A DNA stretch of 64,000 nucleotides from positions 870,501 to 934,500 of the forward strand of contig NC_080046.1 of NCBI RefSeq assembly GCF_012489685.1, read 5' to 3'. The position numbers and the translations under genes were made by a program. Source of the stretch: Lotus japonicus. Taxonomy: Eukaryota > Streptophyta > Magnoliopsida > Fabales > Fabaceae. This document shows, piece after piece, positions 44,761 through 54,300 of the stretch. A model generated the notes under the pieces. The model did not search any database. It was not told where the DNA came from and saw only the letters and a list, made by a program, of their open reading frames with translations. Numbering within the stretch: position 1 is the stretch's first letter; each line of letters starts with the position of its first letter.

Positions 44761-45259
44761 GTAACCCGAAAGGGATACAAGTAGCCAAGCGAGAAGCAAG
44801 TAACCCGTAAGGATACGATCTTGACCGTATCAGAGAATACCGGACATATGTAACGCCAAAAGAGATACAACCCATCGAGCAAGAAGCAAGTAGCTCATAA
44901 GGGATACAATATTGGCCATCTTGAAAAACGACTTTGACATAAGTAACCCAATTAGGGATATAGTCCACCGAGCGGGCAACAAATATTCTATTCAAGGAAT
45001 AAAGTCTCATCCATCTCGCAAATATCAGATGTAAGTAACCTGATAAGGGATATGGTCCACCAAGTGGAGAGCAAGGAATCCATTCAAGCAATACATTCTC
45101 AAAGAACGAAGATAAGTAACCTGAGAGGGATACAATCCGTCGAACGAGAAGTAAGTAACATCAAAGGATATAGTCTTGCATGTCTCAAAGAACGACTTGG
45201 ATGAAAGTAACCCGTTGAGGGATACAGTCCACCGAGCGGGTAGCAAGTACTCCATTCAA
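44761..45259. repeat. Degenerate tandem array, period near 90 bp
   Basis: A GTAACC..AGGGATA core starts at about 44761, 44800, 44850, 44890, 44943, 45035, 45116, 45155 and 45207. Alternate spacings of about 39 and 52 add up to 81-93, so the unit is roughly 90 bp with two related half-units. Between cores, CCACCGAGCGGG and TCCATTCAAGGA recur. No family recognised. Confidence 0.75.
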
Positions 45260-47144
45260 GGAGTGAAACCTTGCCCACCTAGACCAAGATTGAATGAAGG
45301 TGGTCCAATCAAGGAGTGAAGTTTACAAGTGGTACATAAGCAACCTACTCAAGCGAACACAATCCACCATTCCAAAGATTTAAGCTTATGAAATGGAGTC
45401 AAGAATGAAAAGCAAGCCAAATGAGTTAATTAAGAAACACAAGAAAGGAATGGCAATCAAGCGACAAATGTATGGTACGAGACAAGCGCTCTAAGAATAC
45501 TATCCTTTACTATGGTGATTGGTCACCTAAACGCGTAGAAGTGGATGCATACGAGAGGAAGTAATAAACGACGATGAGAAATAAAAACAAATACATTATT
45601 TACAAATCAAAATAGGAAAAAAAAATTCGAGCACTTACAACGGCCGATTATATATTATCGACCGGAAAAAGTAAACAAGGGATAATTTAGGGAGCCGAAA
45701 GGTTCACATAAGAGCAAGGCACATAATCCTGGCCAATCAACTCACAAATTTTCCCTTATGGGCTACCTTTATGGCTTCAGCGCCCTAAAAAATGAGACTA
45801 GGATTAAGGATACAAAGTTGATCAACAATATTTTCAAATGTGATGTCAAGGGAACCCTCCAAAGAATCCTGCAATTGATCAATGATGGTTTGAGCATTGG
45901 CAAGCGAAGCTTTTTTTGTTTATATTACGGGCAAGGGCCTTTGAAGGCTCAACTTCCTTTGATCTGAGTGTGTTGGAAGATGAAGCGAGCAAACTCTCAG
46001 CCTTTGCACGCTTAATCTCCACCATCCGAACATTTGGTTTTTATGTTTTTAATCTCCTTAGTGAAATAAGCTTCCTTATCATTGGCTTGCAAACTATTAT
46101 ATTCTAAAACTTCGATTTTCTCTGCAATGATAACTTTTTTCTCAATCTAACAATCGACTTCAACTTGGTTTTTAACCCTAGCTTGTTTGAGTAAGTGCTT
46201 AATCTTAAATCTTTCGCGAAGGATCCTGACAGCTTACTCAGAATCCGTCCAAAATTGGAAAAGAGTAAGTCTTAATGAATCAAGCAATCATTAGCGACTA
46301 AAAGAACTGACAACACCGAAATGGTCCAAATCTTCTAAGTGGGGCCCTTTGTAATCATTTGATCGATATGGACTCCAAGCTCGATGATGTAGGGATAGAA
46401 TTTTTACCCCGATCCTAGAAATATTTGACAGTTATACTATGTGCTTTTCCATACGGTTTGGATCCATAACCAGTCTAGAAAAATTTTCACCGAGGATTTG
46501 ACCTTTTTTTGTTGTGGGTTCATCGAGATTCTTTTGAAGACGCTTCTTTATTGAAGGGGACGTTTCGTTTTGGATTCTTCTTCTCTTCTTACTTAAGGTG
46601 GGCATAGGATGAAGAATGTACTCCTCATCCTTTCTCTTGGTCGCACGTCTTTTCCTCTCTTGGGTTCAGGGTTTGTCATCTGAGTTTTCAACTTCTTCTT
46701 GAAGTCCTTGATTTTAATCTTGAGATCCTTGAAAATCTTTTTTCCTTTCTTCTTTCTTATTCTCACCATTTGACCAATAAGCTTGAACTCAAACATGATG
46801 GAATTTGCAGAGAAAAAGTATGGGAGCAATAATGAAAAGCCAGAATTAAGAAGGTATAAGAGAATATGAGAAATGTGAAATTGGATTAATCAAGTATTGA
46901 TTTCCTAGACTCATAATTTCTTTACAATAAAGCATAATTTTGTTTCGAAGACCCAATAAAGAAGCAACATGTAATACTTATGCTCGTAAATGATGTCCAT
47001 TCAACATAAACCTCCTTGCAAGATCTCTCGGGAACTTTCCCACTGATTGGAAATTTGATAGAATTTTCATCATTCTTCCAAAACACTTTTAAAATCGGTA
47101 GCATTGACAAAGACAAACTCATCTTGAAACCAGGTTTTAGTTTA
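45260..47144 (-). pseudogene. Possible relic of Tat antisense ORFs
   Basis: On minus the region 46250-45750 gives broken Lys/Glu-rich, coiled-coil-like peptide (EKIEVLEYNSL, DKEAYFTKEIKN). Region 46800-46600 gives a very Lys-rich peptide, and 47140-46900 a WFQDEFVFVN-like segment. This order (globular part, then coiled coil) is that of the antisense gene of element 2. Stops are frequent and similarity is by impression only. A Mutator-like element splits the upstream part, which may resume at 48564-48670. Confidence 0.28.
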
Positions 47145-48554
47145 GGCTTAATTGCACATTTGGTCCCCCACATATAAGTTTCTCACGATTCTGGTCCCCA
47201 ACAAAAATCAATTGCATTATCCCCAACGAATACCTTTGTTTGCATAATTGGTTTTTCGTCCCATTCCGTCTAAAACTTAACATTTTTTGCTAACGTGGCT
47301 TTTTAAAATTATATTTTAATTGAAAATAATAATTTTTATTAAATAGCAAACTCATAAATAAGAGAAAAAAACATGGTGAAGTTAAACCTAGGAAATCAAA
47401 ACATCTTCATCTCCTTCTTTACAATCTCACAAACATCTTCATCTTCTCCATCCCATCATCATCTATTTTTCAGTACTCAAATTAATAAACCAAGATCTAG
47501 AACCTCAATCTTAATAATTTTACCAACAACTTAATCTTAATAATCAAAAGCCAAAAATCTAAAGTTCTAGATACCCATATATATTCTTCTTATTCCCTTT
47601 CACTTCCACTGTGCCTCTGTTGCTTTGGATTCTTCTTCTTCCATTCACCCACCATGCCCCTGCTTTAGATTCTTTCTTCTTCAAAAGAAAATACCTTCAT
47701 CTCCATCTTCACCACCAATGGACCCTTTGCTTCTGACATGATCCACAACCCAGGCCATCACCACCACTCCCCTCGTCGATCCACCAACACTCGCATGAGT
47801 TGCTTGCTTTGATGTCATCGCTATTCAGATCCAACGATTTAGCGAGGAGAAAGAGAGCTTCAAACGGAGACAAATCTTTGCACAAAACCTAAGAAGAAAA
47901 AGCTTCGATTTGGAACAAAACCCAGGATCAAAACCCCTTTGAACAAAGCTTCAACCTTTGAAGCGACAAAGCTCAGATTTGGTACTTTCGTCTTTCGATC
48001 TGGTGGCGCGGTGCGATTTGTGATTCTGGGTTTTGCAGACAGAGGGGAAAATGGAAGAGGAGGAGAAGCAGAAGCAAGAGTAGAAGACGTTGTTTCTGAG
48101 GTTTCATCTCAAGCATGGTCACTAGGGGTGGGCATCGGGCGGTTTCGGGCCGAAAAGTGTCCAATCGAGGAAAACCGCAGCATACATATTTCAGTCCACC
48201 TCCGTCCGTTTATTCCCTTGGATTGTGCGGATTTCGAGTTGTGCGGGTTCCGGTTCAAGCGGGTGGGTTGAAACGGTTGTGGATCTGGGGGACAACATGC
48301 AGCGGCTGCACAAGGCAAGGAGAAAGAGGCCCCTCGCTATTTGATGGTCGTCGTTGGTTCCTAGACAAGGCATGGAGAAAATACACTCGTGGAGCGAAGA
48401 GTGGGTGGTGTGGTTTTGAAGAGAACGGGGGAAGAAAAAGAAGGTTTTGAAGAGAACGGAGGTATTCGTCGGGGACGCATAATACAATTGATTTTTGTTG
48501 GGGACCAAAATCGTGAGAAACGTATATGTGGGAGACTAAATGTACAATTAAGCC
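47145..48554. mobile_element. Mutator-like element with long TIRs (1.41 kb)
   Basis: Termini GGCTTAATTGCACATTTGG... and, inverted, GGCTTAATTGTACATTTAG... pair over about 80 bp. They are flanked by the perfect 9-bp duplication TTTAGTTTA (47136-47144 and 48555-48563), the Mutator hallmark. There is no transposase. The interior is CT/AT-rich with TCTTCATC repeats and, from 48124, a segment starting CTAGGGGTGGGCATCGGGC that looks like the end of another nested element. Any captured gene fragment is not recognisable by eye. Confidence 0.85.
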
Positions 48555-48697
48555 TTTAGTTTATTTGGTGTAACCTTGAATCAAATTCCGATCAGAATGG
48601 CTTCTAAGTGTGACAAAGCTACCACCAATTTATGAGACATAAAAAGGGAAGAAGAATAGATCTTCCAAACCTGGAATATGGAAATAATTAAATAAAG

Positions 48698-48782
48698 GGT
48701 TAAATATGTGCGGGCCCCCTGAACTATAGCGAGAAATTGACATTCTTCCCTCAACTAAATTTTCATTATTTTCCTTTTGTTT
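48698..48782 (+). mobile_element. Single Mutator-like terminus interrupted by a SINE
   Basis: Starts GGGTTAAATATGTGCGGGCC, the style of long-TIR elements ('no longer than...' type GGGTTAAATATG ends). It is broken by the SINE at 48798 and resumes at 48929. The opposite end was not located. Confidence 0.4.
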
Positions 48783-48797
48783 AACTTATAAAATTGT

Positions 48798-48913
48798 TTG
48801 TCCCCGTAGGATAGCTCAAGTGGTAGGAGCTGGGGACATATGAGTTGGGTAGGGGAGGTTCAGAGATCAATTCCCGGCGAGTGTAATTTATCTTTCTGGT
48901 GTACCAAAAAAAA
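48798..48913 (+). mobile_element. tRNA-derived SINE
   Basis: A box ATAGCTCAAGTGGTAGGAG near 48811, B box region GGTTCAGAGATCAATTCC near 48867, and an A10 tail. It is flanked by 15-bp direct repeats AACTTATAAAATTGT (48783-48797) and AACTTATAAAACTGT (48914-48928), with one mismatch. Same head family as 29114 and 43168 but a different 3' body. Confidence 0.85.
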
Positions 48914-48928
48914 AACTTATAAAACTGT

Positions 48929-50180
48929 ATTGCTTTCATCCCTTTACCGAATTGGGAGCTGAGTTGGCATGCACATGTAGGTTTTATAGGTTTTTATTGA
49001 TGTGGAATTGTTTTTTTATAATGCTCGCTTGGAATATCACATGGACTAAAATAAATAAATAAATTATCATCTTTCATCATCTTCCAACCCTGCTTATCTT
49101 CTTCTATCTTCAATCCCCTAACATTAAAATCCAGGGAATTTATCTTCTTCTTCATCACTCATCATAAAAAAATTAAGCTAATCTAACCCAAAACCTTGTT
49201 TTATACGAAAAAATTGGCTTTAATAAATAGACATAAACATATAATCTAACCCATAACCAATTTGTATGTGTACACTTGAATCATGCTACAAGTAACAAGG
49301 AGATCGTACAGACAAAAATGTTGATCATTGGTTGTGTTCAACAAATATCATCTGACTCACAAATTTTTTCTTTACAAAATCAAGTGAGTATCTTAATGTT
49401 GTTTTGGTTCTAAAACGCATACACAAACTAGTGGAAATCAGCAAACAAAACGCATACACGAAATCAAGTGAGCACCTCGTTCTTGTTGCTTAATGTCATG
49501 ATCTTCATCTTCATCACAGAATCATCAACCATGATCTTCATCATCATAATCTTCTATTTCAAACCAAAATCTCGAAAAGATAAAAACCTAGAAACCCCAA
49601 AATCCTACCTTTCTCACCAACCTAGAACCCATATTCCTCTCTCCCGTTCTTTCCCACCTCTTTGTCTTCAACAAGCATCTCATACCTGCAAACAAAGGTC
49701 TGCCACAAAAAATTGAAAAAATACCTCAACTTTAGCCAAATATAGAGAAGATAGGGAGATGGAGCTTTCGACCTTGGATGGACAGATCTAACCCGAATCG
49801 TGACGGTGAATCCCGACGGTGGTTGTAGACGGCGGCTCACCCTTAACTTGCGACTGCAACTCAATCTTCACTTGCTGCGAGAGCTGAAACCTTCATGCAA
49901 TGGTGAGGTTCAGAGGCAGAGTGAGGTTGTTGTGGAGAGTTTGAGAGGAGGAGGAAGGGTGCAGTGGTGAGGAGAGGCTCAGAGGGAGTGGTGGGGGTGG
50001 TGGTGGAAATGGTGGGCATCTGAAGATGGAGATTCCAAAGGAATAAACAGATGTCATTGCAAATCTTTGGAAAATAATGTGAATTTTGACTAAAATATTC
50101 ATGCAGCAAATTCAATTGTAGTACAATGAATTCTTAAATTACTGGTTTGACCCTAAAGTTGCAAAAATTTCTCCTTTATA
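48929..50180. other. Intergenic, pyrimidine-rich repeat-like DNA
   Basis: No gene supported. It contains ATCATCTTC-type low-complexity tracts at about 49060-49160 and 49490-49560. Short open frames here encode only low-complexity peptides. Confidence 0.35.
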
Positions 50181-50183
50181 TAA

Positions 50184-50286
50184 TATATGGATATGGATAT
50201 GGATATGGATGGATGGATATGGATATGGATGGATATGGATGGATGGATATGGATATGGATATGGATGGATGGATATGGATATAGAT
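50184..50286. repeat. GGATAT/GGAT compound minisatellite
   Basis: About 100 bp of uninterrupted ATATGG hexamers mixed with ATGG tetramers in a semi-regular pattern. The unit composition changes from copy to copy, so it should be highly polymorphic. Confidence 0.9.
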
Positions 50287-50374
50287 AATATTAATTGGTT
50301 TACAGACGATTTTGAACATTTTAATATTACTTGACTCAAATTTTTTTAATATTTAATGATATTAATATTAACTA

Positions 50375-50892
50375 TTGAGTAAAATACATTTACCCCCCTC
50401 AAGGTTTGCTAGAAAAACACTCCACCCCATTCTTATTCAAAATATACACTCCACCCCACTCATTTTATCATGTTAACTCCATCCAAAAGATGCTAACGGA
50501 ATATTCCATTCAAATCAAAATTATTTAATGTAAACTTATTTTTCCATTTCTTTTTTTTTTCTGGTTATTTTTTATTTTATTTTTTTTCAAAAAAAAACCT
50601 CACTTTCAAATAAAAATCGTTTAACGTGAGTTCCATTTAAAAAAAAACGTTAGTTTCAACAAAAAAGAATATAACATCACAATTACTAGTAATACCCAGT
50701 TTATAAAGGATTTTTATAAATAGTGAATTATATAAAAATATTTCGAAATTAATTTCATCTATATACTTTAGAAAAGAGGAAGGCTGTAAGACCCACCTAG
50801 ATGATTTGGCAATCCAAGAATGACTTTCACCCAACCCCATCTTTGCCTGACAAGTGTCACCTTCTTATTGTTTTGGACCAAACTAGTGGAAG
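50375..50892. other. AT-rich intergenic with a single TIR-like block
   Basis: A block from about 50378 (GTAAAATACATTTACCCCCC, then repeated ACTCCACCCC) resembles a long-TIR DNA element end. No partner was found. The remainder is A/T tracts. Confidence 0.3.
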
Positions 50893-50921
50893 CCCATTTT
50901 GATTTCAGATTTTTTATGAGA
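50893..50921. repeat. 29-bp direct repeat at the element 2 insertion site, left unit
   Basis: CCCATTTTGATTTCAGATTT... (29 bp ending ATGAGA) recurs at 60441-60469 after element 2, ending ATGAGG. Removing element 2 places the two units exactly in tandem, followed by a partial third CCCATT. The target was thus a small tandem repeat. Confidence 0.85.
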
Positions 50922-50923
50922 CC
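50919..50923. repeat. Target-site duplication AGACC of element 2, left copy
   Basis: AGACC is repeated at 60438-60442, flanking the LTR pair exactly. Confidence 0.93.
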
Positions 50924-51301
50924 TGGACTGGGCGGGACATAAAGAAGATTATGTCCCGCCCAAAATGAACAAATAACCATTGAAGATAGCCATGGCGGGA
51001 AAGGCGACACGACGAGCTTCATTGCCCTCCCTTAGATGATGGACCCACAAGCCAGCTGGAAGATTCCTTTGGATTTGTCTTATATGTACAGGGATTTGGG
51101 CCCTGATTGTCAGGCCCAAATATAGGAAAGATCCATATCATGACCACCCCCTCTATAAAAGGGGAGGTCATCCACTTGTACGAAACCAACTTTTTCAGCA
51201 TTAATGAGAATATTCCTTTTATGGTAGTTTTGCTATTTTAGTGCTCTGCTAGGGTTTACTTTTTATCTTTCTCTTACATAAGCTTGCCCTAGTACAGAAC
51301 A
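50924..51301 (+). repeat. 5' LTR of element 2
   Basis: 378 bp, TGGACTGGG...CAGAACA. It includes a perfect 13-bp inverted repeat with 6-nt loop (GGGCGGGACATAA / TTATGTCCCGCCC, 50930-50961) and a TATA box. Confidence 0.95.
51153..51160 (+). promoter_or_regulatory. TATA box in the element 2 LTR
   Basis: CTATAAAA, followed by GGGGAGG. The best TATA-like block in the LTR, about 150 bp before its end. Confidence 0.65.
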
Positions 51302-51302
51302 T

Positions 51303-51320
51303 TGGCGCCGTCTGTGGGGA
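51303..51320 (+). other. Primer-binding site of element 2
   Basis: TGGCGCCGTCTGTGGGGA, one base after the LTR. Identical to the element 1 PBS. Confidence 0.88.
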
Positions 51321-51361
51321 AGACTCAGCTCTTCCGGTGACAGAAGGAGGAATCGCGAGCC

Positions 51362-54300
51362 ATGGAGACTCGTTCATACGGCGTAGGTCGGCGCGATCAT
51401 CGCCGGCGCGGTGGTGGTCGACACGGCGGTCGCGCCGGCGGACGAAACAACAACCGTCCCGTACTGGACGACCGAGAGCAGGAAGCTTCCTCGGAGGGGG
51501 TCCACTCAGTGGCGCCGTCGCCGGCGTCATTGGTGAATGCAGCTCCGGGAAGACCTTCAGATCTGATCGCTAAATCAGATCCAGGTGTTCGGCGGCGTTC
51601 AACGCCGCCTGACTACGTGAACTTGGAAGATCTTAAAACAACTGCTCCACGGAGAGCGCAAGAGGCAGTGACAGGTATCACGCCTGCGGCTTTGCAACAA
51701 ATGTTAGATACCTTGCAGAAGGTGCAGTCCCAAAACGAGCAGTTGCAAGCCCAAGTTGAGTATCTTACTCAGCGGCAGAATTTTAAGCAAGAACAACGCC
51801 TGGAGGCGGAGGATGTAGTTGAATTCCAACCTTTTGTTCCAGCCATCACTAGGGTGGACATTCCAAAGCACCTGCAAACCATGGCATTAGACGCCTTTTC
51901 GGGCGAATCTGATCCTATGGAGCATCTTAGATACTTCAATACTAAAATGGTGATCGGCGGGGCGTCGGATGCGGTAAAATGTCGATTATTGCCTTCCACG
52001 TTCAAGGGCATGGCGATGCAGTGGTTCATTCGACAACCGCCCTTCTCCATTGATAATTTCACTGATCTGTCCACTAAGTTTCTGACTCAATTTTCCGCCA
52101 ATAAAACCACAAAAGCAACAATGTTTGATCTTATCAGCATACATCAGCAACCAGGCGAGAAATTAAAAACCTACATGGCACGCTTCAGCAAGATGGCGGT
52201 GCAGTTGGAGGATGAAAATCCAGATGTCTGTTTGGCGTCATTCAAAAATGGCCTTCGGGCGGGAGATTTGAATAGAGACTTAACAAGGCGACCGGCGAAG
52301 GATATGATGGATCTTCGCGCTCGTGTTCAAGAGTTCATATTGATTGAGCAAGATGACCAGAAGAAACAAGAAAGAGAGGAAGGACGTAAGCAGTCTCAAT
52401 CTGGCGGTGTTTCACAAGACAAATCTAAGGCGGGGAAGGAAACCAGGATAGCGCAAACCCCCCGCGTACCAAGACCGGGACCATACCACAACTCTAAACC
52501 TGGCTTTCAAAATACATGGCACAGAAATTCACAAGGTCCCGCTGCTGCCACAGCTGGTCAGCCTGGTGCTTCGCCAACGCCAATCCCACTTACTAAGTTG
52601 AATGCACCCTTAAGTACCATTTTAAGGGCGGTTGGACAGACCAACGTTGTGCAGTACCCACCACCCCCACGGCGGCCGCCAGCTAACGTGGACACCAATA
52701 GGTGGTGCGAGTACCACAGAGCGTTGGGGCATACGACAGATAATTGCTGGAATTTAAGGCGGGAAATTGATCGCTTGATTAAAGCTGGCCATTTGGCAAA
52801 CTTTGTCAAAGACACAGCAGCGCCGGAGGTAGCTAAAATCACTCAAGGGGACAAAGGCAAAGGTAAAGAGATAGTTGAAGAGTTGGGCGATCCTGCTGGG
52901 GAATGCTCATCTATTGCAGGAGGATTTGGCGGGGGTGCAATTTCAAGTAAGGCTAGAAAACGCTACGTAGCGGCAGTACACTCAGTACAGGAGTCAAACG
53001 AAGGCGAGTGTTGGGTGAATCATTCCCCTATTATATTCACCCCTCAGGATTTTGCGCATGTAATTCCCCATGACAACGATCCAATTGTGGTAACAATTAG
53101 GGTTAACAATTATGTGACAAAGAAAGTATTCTTAGACCAGGGATCTTCGGCAGACATCATCTATGGAGACGCCTTTGATCGCCTGGGACTAAAGGAATCA
53201 GATTTGAAACCATACAGGGGAACTTTGGTGGGATTCACAGGAGACCGTGTCAGTGTGCGGGGATACGTCGAAATTCCGACTGCCTTTGGAGAAGGAGAGT
53301 TTGTCAAGAAGTTTCAAGTAAAGTACTTAGTATTGGCGTGTAGAGCCAATTACAACGTACTCTTGGGGCGAGACACCCTCAACAAGGTCTGCGCGGTCAT
53401 CTCAACTGCTCATTTAACTGTTAAATATCCCGCCTGCAACGGGAAGGTCGGGATATTGCGTGTAGACCAGAATGCAGCAAGGGAATGCTATTTGAGGAGC
53501 GTGGCGCTCTTTGGGCGGAAGGCCGCCAAGGAGAGCCACCGAATTACAGAAATCTTCCCACAAGAAGGATTTAGCTTGGACCCAAGAGATGATGCTGATG
53601 ATTTTCGCCCACAACCGCTGGAAGAAACCAAGCAGGTGCAAGTCAAGGACAAGTTTCTAAAGATTGGCAGTGGGTTGACAACAGAACAAGAGGACAGACT
53701 AATCACCCTTCTGGGTGATAATCTAGATCTCTTCGCATGGACCATCAATGATGTACCAGGGATTGATCCCAAGGTGATCACCCACAAGCTAGCCATACGA
53801 CCAGGGGCGACCCCGGTCATCCAACCAAGGCGAAGAATGAGTGAAGAAAAGAACAAGGCTGTACAAGTAGAGACTGAAAAATTGATCAAGGCCCGCTTCA
53901 TCCGTGAGGTACAGTACCCAACGTGGCTCGCCAATGTTGTAATGGTCAAGAAGGCCAATGGGAAATGGCGAATGTGCACGGACTACACGAGCCTGAACAA
54001 AGTGTGTCCCAAAGATTCGTACCCACTTCCCAATGTTGACAAGCTTGTGGATGGAGCTTCAGGGAATGAACTTTTAAGTCTCGTGGACGCTTATTCGGGC
54101 TATAATCAGATTATGATGCATCCCTCGGATGAGGAAAGTACAGCATTCATGACCAATCAGGCGAACTATTGTTACAAGACAATGCCTTTTGGTTTGAAGA
54201 ATGCAGGAGCTACGTACCAACGGCTCATGGACAAAATTTTTTCAAAGCAAGTAGGCAGGAATATGGAGGTGTATGTGGATGACATGATTGTAAAATCCGC

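Noticed and set aside
48164..48508. Overlapping frames near 48115-48508
   Set aside because: Within the Mutator-like element, several frames open because of higher GC. No recognisable protein.
50184..50286. CRISPR-like array
   Set aside because: Repeat units are 4-6 bp with no spacers, in a plant genome. It is a minisatellite.
50139..50339. Frame encoding repeated Ile/His/Pro/Tyr
   Set aside because: Direct translation of the minisatellite.
51019..51201. Identical 60-codon minus frames in both element 2 LTRs (also 60155-60337)
   Set aside because: The repeat is explained by LTR identity. No domain or expected LTR protein.
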